Positions 1 through 10,026 of a stretch of DNA of 64,000 nucleotides are shown piece after piece (the first letter of the stretch is position 1; each line of letters starts with the position of its first letter). The notes under the pieces are model-generated. The model had not been told where the DNA came from, ran no database searches, and was given only the letters and a program-made list of their open reading frames with translations. The position numbers and the translations under genes are program-made. The stretch comes from Magicicada septendecula (taxonomy: Eukaryota; Arthropoda; Insecta; Hemiptera; Cicadidae). Location of the stretch: the NCBI GenBank assembly GCA_034769895.1, contig CM068372.1, forward strand, positions 434,513,958 to 434,577,957, in the 5' to 3' direction.

Positions 1-1126
1 TACTCTCGTTAAATCATAAAATGTTTCAGGTAAACTACCCCTTTCTCTTAACCAATCTTCTCCAAAATCAATAGACCTTCAGTCCTCTACAATTCAGGGA
101 TGCATGCAAAAAAATATTTGATTCTGTTTGAATGTGCGGCAGTTATCGTTCGTCATGGAAACATTTCTCTTGTTACAACTTAAAATGTTGCAGGTAAACT
201 ACCCCTTTCCCTTAAACGATCCAAAATCAACAGACCTTGAGATCTCTAAAACTCAGGAAAGTGTGCTAAAAATTATTTGATTCTCTTTGAATTTTCGGCA
301 GTTATCGTTCGTCATAAAAATATTAACCTTTTTAAAACATAAAATGTTGCTGATAAACTACCCCTTTCCCTTAACCGATCTTCAGCAAAATCAACAGACC
401 TTGAGCTCTCTTTAGTTCAAAAAGGTATGCAAAAATGTAGTTGATTCGGTTTGAATTTACGGCAGTTATCGTTCGTCATATAAAAAATTACCCTTGTTAA
501 AACATAAAATGTTGCAGGTAAAATACCCCTTTCCCTTAACCGATCTACACCAACACCAATAAGTATTGAGAACTCTACAATACAGGCCTGTATGCAAAAC
601 ATCATTTGATTCTGTTTGAATTTGCGGCTGTTATCGTTTGCCATAGACAAAAATTACCCTTGATAAAAAACCGTTGCAGGTAAACTACCCCTTTCCCTTA
701 ACCGATCTTCACCAAAAACAATAGGTCTTGAGTACTCTACAAATCAGGCCTGCATGCAAAAATTTATTTGATTATGTTTGAGTTTGCAGCTGATATCGTT
801 TGCCATAGTAAATACCCTTGTTAAAACATAAAACGTTGGAGGTAAACTACCCTTTTCCCTTAACCAATCTTCAACAAAATCAACAGACCTTGAGTTCTGT
901 ATAATTCAAAAAGGTATGCAGAAAAGTAGTTGATTCTGTTTTAATGTACGGCAGTTATCGTTCGTAAAAAAAAAACCCTTGTTAAATCACAAAATGTTGC
1001 AGATGAACAACCCTATTCCCTTAACCGATCTTCACCAAAACCAACATGTCTTGAGAACTCTACAGCGCTCTATGCAAAACATTATTTGATTCTGTTTGAA
1101 TTTGGGGCTATTATCGTTTACCATAG
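1..1126 (+). repeat. Minisatellite array, about seven ~160-bp units
   Basis: About seven diverged head-to-tail units of roughly 160 bp fill this stretch. Each unit contains the motifs GGTAAACTACCCC, TTAACCGATCTTCA, TTTGATTCTGTTTGAATTT and GTTATCGTT in that order; unit anchors fall near 29, 190, 347, 511, 676, 838 and 998. The array runs off the left edge of the window. It ends where the next HMS element starts, in the run of A at 1127-1130 that normally continues a unit. These units are the inner part of HMS elements, so this is probably the remains of an older copy. No gene is seen; the short reverse-strand reading frames are a by-product of a unit whose length and composition leave few stops. 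Confidence 0.85.
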
Positions 1127-1328
1127 AAAATATCGGTATGGAGAACCATACATGACTTCCATATTCTAAGATTTATATTTAAAATCATTTTCAGCCAAAC
1201 AGACAGGCTGTGTCTTACCTGCCTTTTTATTGCTGTATTAAATGAAAAATATTATATTACATTAAAATGAAAAAATTATAATTTTATTGCCTGGCAACAA
1301 AATTATTTTATTTTTAACAATTACCATT

Positions 1329-2834
1329 GTTTCAAAAAGTTTAAATAAATTTTCAAGTACTTTACTCTTGTTAAAACGTAAAAGGTTGCAGGTAAACTAC
1401 CCCTTCCCCTTAACCGATCTTCACCAAAATCGAAAATCATTGAGACCTCTACAATTCAGGGACGTATCCAAAAAATTATTTGATTCTGTTTGAATTTGCG
1501 GCTGTTATCGTTTGCCATAGAAAATACGCTTGATAAAAAAATCGTTGCTGGTAAACTACCCCTTCCCCTTAACCGATCTTCACCAAAAACAATAGGTCTT
1601 GAGTACACTACAAATCAGGGCTGTATGCAAAACTTTATTTGATTCTGTTTGAATTTGCGGCTGTTATCGTTTGCCATAGAAAATACCCTTGTTAAAAAAA
1701 CGTTGTAGGTAAACTACCCCTTTCCCTCAACCGATCTTCACCAAAAACAATAGGTCTTGAGAACTCTACAATTTAGGGCTGTATGCAAATAATCTTTTGA
1801 TTCTGTTTGAATTTGTGGCTGTTATCGTTTGTTTCAAAAAGTTTAAATAAATTTTCAAGTACTTTACTCTTGTTAAAACGTAAAAGGTTGCCGGTAAACT
1901 ACCCCTTCCCCTTAACCGATCTTCATCAAAATCGAAAGTCATTGAGACCTCTACAATTCAGGGACGTATGCAAAAAATTATTTGATTCTGTTTGAATTTG
2001 CGGCTGTTATCGTTTGCCATAGAAAATACGCTTGATAAAAAAATCGTTGCTGGTAAACTACCCCTTCCCCTTTACCGATCTTCACCAAAAACAATAGGTC
2101 TTGAGTACACTACAAATCAGGGCTGTATGCAAAACATTATTTGATTCTGTTTGAATTTGCGGCTGTTATCGTTTGCCATAGAAAATACCCTTGTTAAAAA
2201 AACGTTGCAGGTAAACTACCCCTTTCCCTCAACCGATCTTCACCAAAAACAATAGGTCTTGAGAACTCTACAATTTAGGGCTGTACGCAAATAATCTTTT
2301 GATTCTGTTTGAATTTGCGGCTGTTATCGTTTGTTTCAAAAAGTTTAAATAAATTTTCAAGTACTTTACTCTTGTTAAAACGTAAAAGGTTGCAGGTAAA
2401 CTACCCCTTCCCCTTAACCGATCTTCACCAAAATCGAAAGTCATTGAGACCTCTACAATTCAGGGACGTATGCAAAAAATTATTTGATTCTGTTTGAATT
2501 TGCGGCTGTTATCGTTTGCCATAGAAAATACGCTTGATAAAAAAACGTTGCAGGTAAACTACCCCTTCCCCTTAACCGATCTTCACCAAAAACAATAGGT
2601 CTTGAGTACACTACAAATCAGGGCTGTATGCAAAACATTATTTGATTCTGTTTGAATTTGCGGCTGTTATCGTTTGCCATAGAAAATACCCTTTTAAAAA
2701 AACGTTGCAGGTAAACTACCCCTTTCCCCCAACCGATCTTCACCAAAAACAATAGGTCTTGAGAACTCTACATTTTAGGGCTGTATGCAAATAATCTTTT
2801 GATTCTGTTTGAATTTGCGGCTGTTATCGTTTGC
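1329..2834 (+). repeat. Higher-order repeat: three ~502-bp trimers of the minisatellite unit
   Basis: The landmark GTTTCAAAAAGTTTAAATAA recurs at about 1329, 1831 and 2333, a spacing of 502 bp each time. Each 502-bp block holds three different ~160-bp units, and corresponding units in the three blocks are much more alike than neighbouring units. This is a classic higher-order repeat, produced by recent unequal exchange of three units at a time inside HMS copy 1. No coding function is suggested. Confidence 0.85.
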
Positions 2835-3663
2835 CATAGGAAATACCCTTGTTAAAACATAAAACGTTACTGGTAAACTACCCCTTTCCCTTAACCGATC
2901 TTCACCATAATCAACAGATCTTGAGAACTCTACAATTCAGGTCTGTATGCGAAACATTATTTGATTCTGTTTTAATTTGCGGCTGTTATCGTTTGCCATA
3001 GAAAAAAATTACCCCCGAAAAAAAACGTTGCTGGTAAACTACCCCTTCCCCTTAACCGATCTTCAGCAAAACCAATAGGTCTTGAGAACTCTATCATTCA
3101 GGGCTGTATGCAAAAGATTAGTTGATTCTGTTTGAATTTGCGGCTATTATAGTTTGCCATAGAAAAAAATTACACTTGTTTAAAAAAAACCGTTGCAAGT
3201 AAACTACCCCTTTCCCTTAACCGATCTTCACCAAAATCAATAGGTCTTGAGAACTCCACAATTTAGGGCTGTATGCAAATAATCATTTGATTCTGTTTGA
3301 ATGTGCCAGAATCAAACAGAAAATATAGAAAATACCATTTTAAAACAAAACGTTGAAGGTAAACTACCCCTTTCCCTTAACCGATCTTAACCAAAAACAA
3401 TAGGTCTTGAGAACTCTACAATTCAGGGCTGTATGCAATACATTATTTGATTCTGTTTCAATTTGGGGCTGATATCGTTTGCTGTAGAAAAAATTTACCC
3501 TTGATTAAAAACAAACGATGCAGGTAAACTACCCCTTCCCCTTAACCGATCTTCACCAAAAACAATAGGTCTTGAGTACTCTACAATTCAGAACTGTATG
3601 CAAAAAATTATTTGAATCTGTTTGAATTTGCGGCTGTTATCGTTTGCCATAGAAAAAAATCTA

Positions 3664-3699
3664 CAGACACACACGTGTGCGTGCGTGCGTGTGCGTGTG

Positions 3700-3747
<48 letters not shown>

Positions 3748-3750
3748 TGT
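3664..3750. repeat. GT/GC microsatellite near the end of HMS copy 1
   Basis: This is a run of alternating GTGC and GTGT units after a short ACACAC start. A microsatellite is found at the same place in the other HMS elements: GACA/CA at 6033-6062, CA at 60199-60232 and TCTG at 61565-61649. It therefore belongs to the element and changes sequence quickly between copies. Confidence 0.9.
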
Positions 3751-3759
3751 GCCGCACGT

Positions 3760-3876
3760 TTCTTTTAAACCTACCTTCTTTCTACCCCACATCTGGGCCA
3801 GTCACACACCCTTATTTTAAAATATCCAATTGGCTGGCCCAGATGTGGGTGAGAAAGAGGGTAGGTTTAAAAGGAA
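3760..3876. mobile_element. Small foldback (MITE-like) element in a microsatellite
   Basis: Two arms of about 42 bp form an imperfect inverted repeat: 3760-3801, ending CACATCTGGGCCAG, and 3834-3876, starting CTGGCCCAGATGTG. They are separated by a loop of about 32 bp. GT-type repeats lie on the left and a CA tract (about 3878-3898) on the right, so the whole region including the microsatellites can fold back on itself. It has no coding capacity. It may be a MITE that landed in the microsatellite, or an inverted duplication made during replication of the repeat. No clear target duplication is visible. Confidence 0.6.
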
Positions 3877-4001
3877 TGCACACACACACACACACACAAG
3901 GAATTTGTTAGAAAAATATGTAACTATGACGATGAGCTGTGAAGCTTGAAAGCGCTAATCGGAATATTTTTATATAGTGGTGTGCAACAGTGATAATTCT
4001 G

Positions 4002-4435
4002 CTTGAAAAGTATCTAAAATACAAATCAACACTATCCCGCCTGAAGAAAAAAAATCTGAGCAAGCAACCTGCTGATGATACTCCGAGAAAAGTGGTTGAT
4101 GATCTTTTGAAAGGTAAAAATGTATCATAACTAATAAGGAGAAAGTTATTGTTTGGCGAAGTCTTAGCAAAACAAGTTAGGGAAAATTTTAAAAGCCCAA
4201 ATATTAAAAAAAATGTTTACTTAATTGTGTTACTGGAAACGCTATCAGTAGACACAAGTTCATGGAAAATATGACATTACTCACTTCCCGAAGAGCAGTT
4301 AAAATAGACTATTTTGAAAAAAAAGGATCATCATCGTGCCAAGATTTTAAGCTGGAAAATAAAAGAATTTTTGTAGCGGGATGGTAACGGTAGAAACACA
4401 GCTGGGAAAAAAGAGACCATCACCAGAAAGAAGTT
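4002..4435 (+). pseudogene. N-terminal fragment of a DDE-like (transposase-like) gene, broken
   Basis: Read with several frame changes, this stretch gives a lysine-rich coiled-coil-like start (LEKYLKYKSTLSRLKKK), then TPRKVVDDLLKGKNVS, then RRKLLFGEVLAKQVRENF, and finally RDGNGRNTAGKKETITRKK. I recognise this order from a family of long 'uncharacterized' proteins found in cnidarians, fish and arthropods. In that family the basic region with a GKK-TIT-KKK motif precedes a phrase of the type 'KRYL...PFWV.IPT..RDTCLC'. That continuation is found here only at 60363 onward. In-frame stops (for example after KGKNVS) and indels show it is dead. It ends in the run of A at 4436-4439, where an HMS element begins. 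The 100 bp upstream (3900-4001) is not assigned and no start codon can be chosen. Confidence 0.6.
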
Positions 4436-4439
4436 AAAA

Positions 4440-6176
4440 TACCGGTATGGAGAACCATACATGACTTCCACGTTCCAAGATTTATATTTAAAATCATATT
4501 CGAAATGAAATATTTCCATAGAAACTCCACCTCACATTTTCGCACTCGATTTTCACTGATGATGGCAGTCGATGGCACTGCCGAAAAGTCTGGTTTTCCA
4601 GAAAACATAGGACTACGGCTAAACAGACCGGGAAGGAATTTTAACAAAGAACTACTTCTTTGTTGCCGATAACGTAGTACACATATAAAAAATTCTCCCC
4701 TCCCCCTTCAACTATAATTTTCATTAATAGAAAATTACACCCCTCATTCTCCTAACCTCTTCATTTATAGATATTTCATCTACATTTCTACAGTGGATTA
4801 TTATGAGCTTCTTATCAGGATACTTTATTTATCAACATTAAGTACTTTACTCTTGTTAAAACATAAAACATTGCAGGTAAACTACCCCTTTCTCTAAACC
4901 GATCTTCACCAAAATCAATAGACCTTCAGTCCTCTACAATGCAGGGATGTATGCAAACAAATATTTGATTCTGCTTGAATGTGTGGCAGTTATCGTTCGT
5001 CATGAAAACATTTCTCTTGTGACAACATAAAATGTTGGATGTAAACTACCCCTTTCCCTTAACCGATCTTCACGAAAAATTGCGTTCTCTACAATTCAGG
5101 AACTTATGCAAAAAATTATTTGATTCTCTTTTTATGGCAGTCATCTTTCGTCAAAAAAAAATTACCCTTATTAAAACATAAAATGTTGCTGGTAAACTAC
5201 CCCTTTCCCTTAACCGATCTTCAACAAAATCAACAGAACTTGAGTTCTCTTTAATTCAAAAAGGTATGCAAAAACGTACTCGATTCTGTTTGAATTTGTG
5301 GCTGTTATCATTTGCCAAAAAAAAATTACCCTTGATAAAAAAACGTTGCAGGTAAACTACCCCTTTCCCTTAACTGATTTTCTCCAAAAACAATAGGTCT
5401 TGAGTACACTACAATTCAGGGCTGTATGCAAAAAATTATTTGATTGTTTGAATATGCGGCTGTTATCGTTTGCCATAGAAAATACCCTTGTTAAAACATA
5501 ATTATTTGATTCTGTTTGAATTTGCGTCTGTTATCGTTTGCCATAGAAAATACCATTTTAAAACAAAACGTTGAAGGTAAACTACCTTTTCCCCTTAACC
5601 GATCTTCACCAACACCAATCGGTCTTGAGAACTCTACAATACAGGGCTGTATGCAAAACATTATTTGATTCTGTTTGAATTTGCGGCTGTTATCGTTTGC
5701 CATAGAAAAAAATTACCCTTGATAAAAAAACGTTACTGGTAAACTACCCCTTTCCCTTAACTATCTTCACCAAAAACAATAGGTCTTGATTACTCTACAA
5801 TTCAGGGCTGTATGCAAAAAATTATTTGATTCTGTTTGAATTTGCGGCTCTTATTGTTTGCCATAGAAAATACCCTTTGAAAACATAAAACGTTGCAGGT
5901 AAACTGCCCCTTTCCCTTAACCGATCTTCACCAAAAACAATAGGTCTTGAGTACTCTGCAAACTCGGGCTGTGTGTAAAAGAATTTTTGATTCTGTTTCA
6001 ATTTGCGGCTGTTATCGTTTGCCATAGGAAAAAATCTGGAGAGACAGACACACAGACACTTTTCGAAAAATGCCTTTTTCATGTTTTGAGTGTAGTACAA
6101 TCAGAATGTGCAATAATCTCGAACACGATTTTTTTTGCCATCACCATACTTCCATTTCCTTAAGGAACATGGAAGT
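4440..6176 (+). mobile_element. HMS element copy 2 (HINE-like, type B inner block), complete
   Basis: This is a complete copy of 1737 bp. It begins after the AAAA at 4436-4439 with TACCGGTATGG and the GTATGG/CCATAC hairpin, then GACTTCCA. The type B block (about 4500-4740) follows; it contains GATGATGGCAGTCGATGGCA and a pyrimidine-rich CCCCTCCCCC stretch. About seven minisatellite units follow (anchors from 4875 to 5900, one truncated near 5498), then a short GACA/CA microsatellite (6033-6062). A ~85-bp closing segment leads to a terminal palindrome (6148-6176, ACTTCCAT...TTAAGGAA...ATGGAAGT). The copy has no coding capacity and would depend on an autonomous partner not seen here. It touches the next copy through a shared AAAA (6177-6180). 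Confidence 0.7.
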
Positions 6177-6180
6177 AAAA

Positions 6181-7283
6181 TATCGGTATGGAGAACCATA
6201 CATGACTTCCATGTTCTAAGATTTTTATTTTTTAAAGCATATTCGAAATGAAATATTTCCATAGAAACTACTTCTTTCTATTGCTTCAGCCTTAACCACA
6301 GTACTTTGGTCACTAACGTATACCACCTCACTTTTTAGCACTAGATTTTCACTGATGATGGAAGTAGATGGCACTGCCGAAATGTCTGGTTTTGCAGAAA
6401 ACATTGGACTACGGCTAAACAGACCGGGAAGGAATTTTAACAAAGAACTACTTCTTTGTTGCCGATAACGTAGTACACATATAAAATTTTTGCCCCTCCC
6501 TCTTCAACTATAATTTTCATTAATTGAAAATTACCCCCACCCCGTTCAACTAGCCTCTTCATTTATAGACATTTCATCTACGTTTCTGCAGTGGATTATT
6601 ATGAGCTTCTTATCAGGATACTTTGTTTATCAAAATTATGTATTTTACTCTTGTTAAAACATAAAACGTTGAAGGTAAAATACCCCTTTATCTTCACCGA
6701 TCTTCACCAAAATCAACAGGCCTTCAGTCCTCTATAATTCAGGGATGCATGCAAAAAAATATTTGATTCTGTTTGAATGTGCGGCAGTTATCGTTCGTCA
6801 TGTAAACATTTCTCTTGGTTCAACATAAAATGTTACAGGTAAACTACCCCTTTCCCTTAACCGATCTTCACCAAAATCAACAGTCCTTGAGCACTCTACA
6901 ACTCAGGAAAGTGTGAAAAAAATTATTAGATTCTCTTTGAATTTTTGGCAGTTATCGTTCGTCATAAAAAAAATTACCTTTTTTAAAACACAAAACGTTG
7001 CTGATAAACTACCCCTTTCCCTTAACCGATCTTCAACAAAATCAACAAACCTTGAGCTCTCTTTAGTTCAAAAAGGTATGCAAAAACGTAGTTGATTCTG
7101 TTTGAATTTACGGCAGTTACCGTTCGTCATATAAAAAATTACCCTTGTTAAAACATAAAATGTTGCAGGTAAACTACCCCTTTCCCTTAACCGACCTTCA
7201 CCAACACCAATAGGTATTGAGAACAAAACAGGGCTGTATGCAAAACATCATTTGATTCTGTTTGAATTTGCGGCTGTTATCGT
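6181..7283 (+). mobile_element. HMS element copy 3 (left part of a compound copy)
   Basis: It starts directly after the AAAA that ends copy 2, with TATCGGTATGG and the GTATGG/CCATAC hairpin. Its type B block is a longer version, carrying an extra ~60 bp around 6280-6340 (TTGCTTCAGCCTTAACCACA) that copy 2 lacks. Four minisatellite units follow (anchors near 6673, 6837, 7001 and 7169). At 7284 the last unit runs straight into another element start, so the normal closing segment is not here. The matching right end is probably the one at 60356, after the hAT insertion. Confidence 0.6.
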
Positions 7284-7581
7284 TTGCCATATACATGACT
7301 TCTATGTTCTAAGATTTATATTTAAAATCATTTTCGAAATGAAATATTACTATAGAAACTACTTCTTTCTACTTACTGCTTCAGCCTTAACCACAGTACT
7401 GTGGTCACTAACGTATACCACCTCACGTTATCGCACTCGATTTTCACTGATGATGGAAGTCGATGGCATTGCCGAAACGTCTGGTTTTGTAGAAAACATT
7501 GGACTACGGCCAAACATCCCCGGAAGGAATTTTAACAAAAACTACTTCTTTGTTGCTGATAACATTGTACAATATATATAA
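7284..7581 (+). mobile_element. HMS element copy 4, left fragment (long type B block)
   Basis: This starts at ATACATGACTTCTATG, without the hairpin part of the usual end, and runs through the long form of the type B block to about 7581. There the similarity stops, about 180 bp before the minisatellite units would be expected. Units resume at about 59869 after the hAT element. It is either a separate truncated insertion or an internal duplication of copy 3. Confidence 0.55.
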
Positions 7582-9216
7582 AAAATTGCATAAAATTAAT
7601 GGCTTGTATAAGTTAATGTTTGATCTCCATTAAGTAGTGCTCAAGTCTCCAAAGTTTTAATATTATGATGTCCGTAATTAAAACCTAACCTTTATATTCT
7701 GAGTTGTTATATAGTGTTACTGGCTGTTAGGCCTTTTATTATATATGGACCTACCTTTGATTATAACTGGTTAACAACTATAGCCTTTTTACATAAGTTT
7801 ACAAACATAATCAAACCTTAACTATGTACATGTACACAAATAATTATTCTTTTTATAACTAACAACAACTTTATCTTGATCTATGGATCACATATAAGAA
7901 AAATTGAGATCAATTAATACTAATTAACTGCTTTCCTCCACCTTTCTACAACAGTAAACAAATAATACATATTGCTTCATTACTTGCTATTACATCAACA
8001 AGTAAGTTTCATAAACTAACACAAACTTTAACATAACATTCATGGTAACAACATAACATTATTCAATTCAGAATCATTACTTTCGATTAACTAGTAATGT
8101 ATATTATTGACTCATTTTTATCTATTTTCACTGTCATTTACTTTAACATTTTCGATATTGGTTTCTTTCTTATCATGCTTATCAGTATTTTTGATTTATT
8201 TACTTTTCACTGAAAATTGATTTCTTACTATTGTCTATATTACAGGTTTAATTTTTATTGCTATTACTACCTTGCATCCTTATTCATTTTTACACAATGA
8301 TAAAGGTATTTATTTGACCTTTGTATTAGTATGGGGTTTAAATATTTATTTATCTATTATATTTCTAATATTTCTATTTATGTAACGTTGAGGACCACAT
8401 TTCTGTTGCGTTACACTATTCACGCAAAACAAAGGACCTAGTAGCTTAGTAGTGAATTTAGAAAATATATTTGCGTAATGCGTAATAATTTATATGTTCA
8501 TAAAATAATTGCTGAGTCTAACATGAAGATAGGCCTCCGAGTGAATTGAGTGGGAATATTTTGTAATTTCGCGTTCTCTTTAAACAAAGCAGAGTTCAGA
8601 GTTCATTTATTTAGTTTCTGTTTTAGAATTTTTGGTAGGTCTGATAGTGTTTCATTCATGTATATTTTCATTAAATAATGTATTAGTTAATTACGTTGCA
8701 AATTTCATAAAATTTGATAGTGAGTTTGTATGTAGCAGTCAATGGCTCAGTGCTCAGCTTGACGGACGGCTAATGGCCATGTCTATAAGATTACGATATT
8801 TTGTATCGTTGTATCTGCTTTGTGTAAACATTGTTTGTGTAATAAATCTTTTCATTATTATTATTAATAACTACAAAACTTGTCATGAAAACACAAAAGA
8901 AAAAACTACCCACTACACCAGTACCCACAAGTACTTTATTGTGTATTTTAGTTATTACGCAGGCGTTTTTTAATCAAATAGTTGCTATGTTATCACATTA
9001 AGATTTTAAAATACGATACCTTACCCTAATCTAAACTACCTTACCTAACCTTACCCTAATCTAAACTGGAACATAAATGCCAGTCTCACTTTTGTTACAA
9101 AATTCGCAGTTATTTGGGCTTTACGCTTTAAACATGTAATTTATGTGTTGCTAAGATCATTGTACATTTTTTCTGTAGGTTATCGGTTTTAATTTGTTTC
9201 TGTTCGTGTCTTGCAG
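7582..9216 (+). other. Left non-coding part of the hAT transposon
   Basis: This is AT-rich sequence with no convincing gene. The 113-codon open frame at 8632-8973 has no recognisable domain and I do not call it. No BED zinc finger (the usual N-terminal domain of hAT transposases) is visible. Two copies of a 19-bp sequence (CCTTACCCTAATCTAAACT) lie 30 bp apart at 9019 and 9049. The stretch ends with a good splice acceptor (TTGCAG, 9211-9216) in front of the first recognisable transposase codons, so part of it is probably an intron. The exact left end of the hAT element and its terminal repeat were not found. Confidence 0.45.
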
Positions 9217-10026
9217 GAACGTCTAAATCAATACCTTGCTAAGGCCATATTTGTTAGTGCGTCTCCATTGGCACTCGTTGAACATCCTCTATGGATTGAT
9301 TTCTTCAAGAAAATTCGACCATCTTATGTCCTACCTTCACGGCCATTTGGCTTCAACCTATTTAGATGCTCAATATACCAAAATGCAAACTGAAGTAAGT
9401 AAACAGTTACAAGACTCAAAAGATCTACATTTGCAATGTGATGGATGGAGCAACTTAAACAATGAATCCATAATTAACTTTGTAGTTTCCAAACCGGATC
9501 CACTTTTTGTTGACTTTGTTATGACAAAAGACAATAGACACAATGCAAGGTATTTAGCTGAACTAATTCAAAAAATTCTTATAAAATATGGTCCAGAAAA
9601 ATTTCTAGTCATTATTGCAGACAATGCTGCTAATATGAAGCGCAGCGCTAAACATAGTTAAAGAAAAGTATCCTAACATTGTGCCCCTTGGTTGCCTTGC
9701 TCACCTGTTGCACCTGCTTTGTTCAGATATTTTACGCTGTACATCAGTGAAGTCCTTTATGGCTACTGTAATCGATATTGTGAAGACAATCAAAAACAGC
9801 CATATTTTAAAGGCACTGTTTGACCAGATCTCGGCTGAGAAAAAAAAGTTCAAGGATAGAGTTACATTAAAGCTACCAGGGAAAACTAGATGGGGCAGTC
9901 ACTTGTTTTGTATAAAAAGTTTATTGGCAAATAAAGTCGTACTTCAAACACTTGCTGTCAGTGAACAGGCAGAACTCTCCACAGAAATGAAAAGAAGGTT
10001 GTTAGATGACTGTGTATTCTGGGTTC
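9217..10026 (+). pseudogene. hAT transposase, first part (DUF659-like catalytic region), interrupted
   Basis: This would encode the RNase H-like transposase of a hAT DNA transposon, which cuts and moves its own element in the nucleus. Recognisable pieces in order are ERLNQYLAKAIF and PLALVEHPLWIDFFKKIRPSYVLPSR (DUF659-type start), LQCDGWSN (a conserved catalytic Asp region), VIIADNAANMK, GCLAHLLHLLCSDIL and KTRWGSH. Two single-base frame changes are visible, near 9335-9343 and near 9639, so this copy is dead. The exon start is taken from the TTGCAG acceptor at 9211-9216. The frame is cut at 10026 by the retrotransposon array. The second half resumes in the same frame at 58425 if one copy of the 4-bp target duplication is ignored. 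The N-terminal DNA-binding domain is not seen. Confidence 0.85.
10023..10026. repeat. Target site duplication, left copy (GTTC)
   Basis: GTTC stands immediately before the TGTGACG start of the first LTR and again immediately after the TTACA end of the last LTR (58425-58428). Four-base duplications are normal for many Ty3/gypsy elements. The duplication lies inside the hAT transposase codons, which gives an independent check on both outer LTR ends. Confidence 0.85.

Larger units (their letters stand above)
1131..3750 (+). mobile_element. HMS element copy 1 (HINE-like, type A inner block), far end lost
   Basis: The copy starts at the run of A (1127-1130) with TATCGGTATGG and a six-base-pair hairpin (arms GTATGG and CCATAC, loop AGAA, 1136-1151), followed by the subterminal motif ACTTCCAT. 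A unique block of about 150 bp (type A, about 1190-1340) comes next, then about 14 minisatellite units (anchors from 1388 to 3520) and a GT/GC microsatellite. The closing segment seen in other copies (about 110 bp plus the ACTTCCAT...ATGGAAGT palindrome) is missing; a foldback element and a CA tract stand there instead. The inverted copy at 61447-62692 has the same type A block, so the two belong to one subfamily. Non-coding. The Helentron-type assignment is inferred from structure only. Confidence 0.65.

Noticed and set aside
3612..3911. Frame encoding repeated Val-Arg-Ala-Cys
   Set aside because: It is simply the translation of the GTGC microsatellite.
4420..4647. Reverse-strand frame MLKFLPGLFSRSPMF... 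repeated in type B blocks (also near 6225-6443)
   Set aside because: It is found only inside HMS copies, with different lengths and ends in each. It is more likely chance openness of the type B block than a gene; a database search could change this.
5491..6100. Repeated reverse-strand open frames beginning MANDNSRKFKQNQ and similar in the minisatellite
   Set aside because: They recur because the ~160-bp unit is repeated and happens to lack stops in one frame. Frames break at unit borders and there is no domain, splice or start pattern, so they are not genes.
8632..8973. 113-codon open frame in the left part of the hAT region
   Set aside because: No recognisable domain and biased AT-rich composition. 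It does not contain the Cys/His pattern of a BED finger expected at the hAT N terminus.
9019..9067. CCTTACCCTAATCTAAACT repeats, resembling insect telomere CCTAA
   Set aside because: There are only two imperfect copies and no run of CCTAA; a small local duplication is a sufficient explanation.
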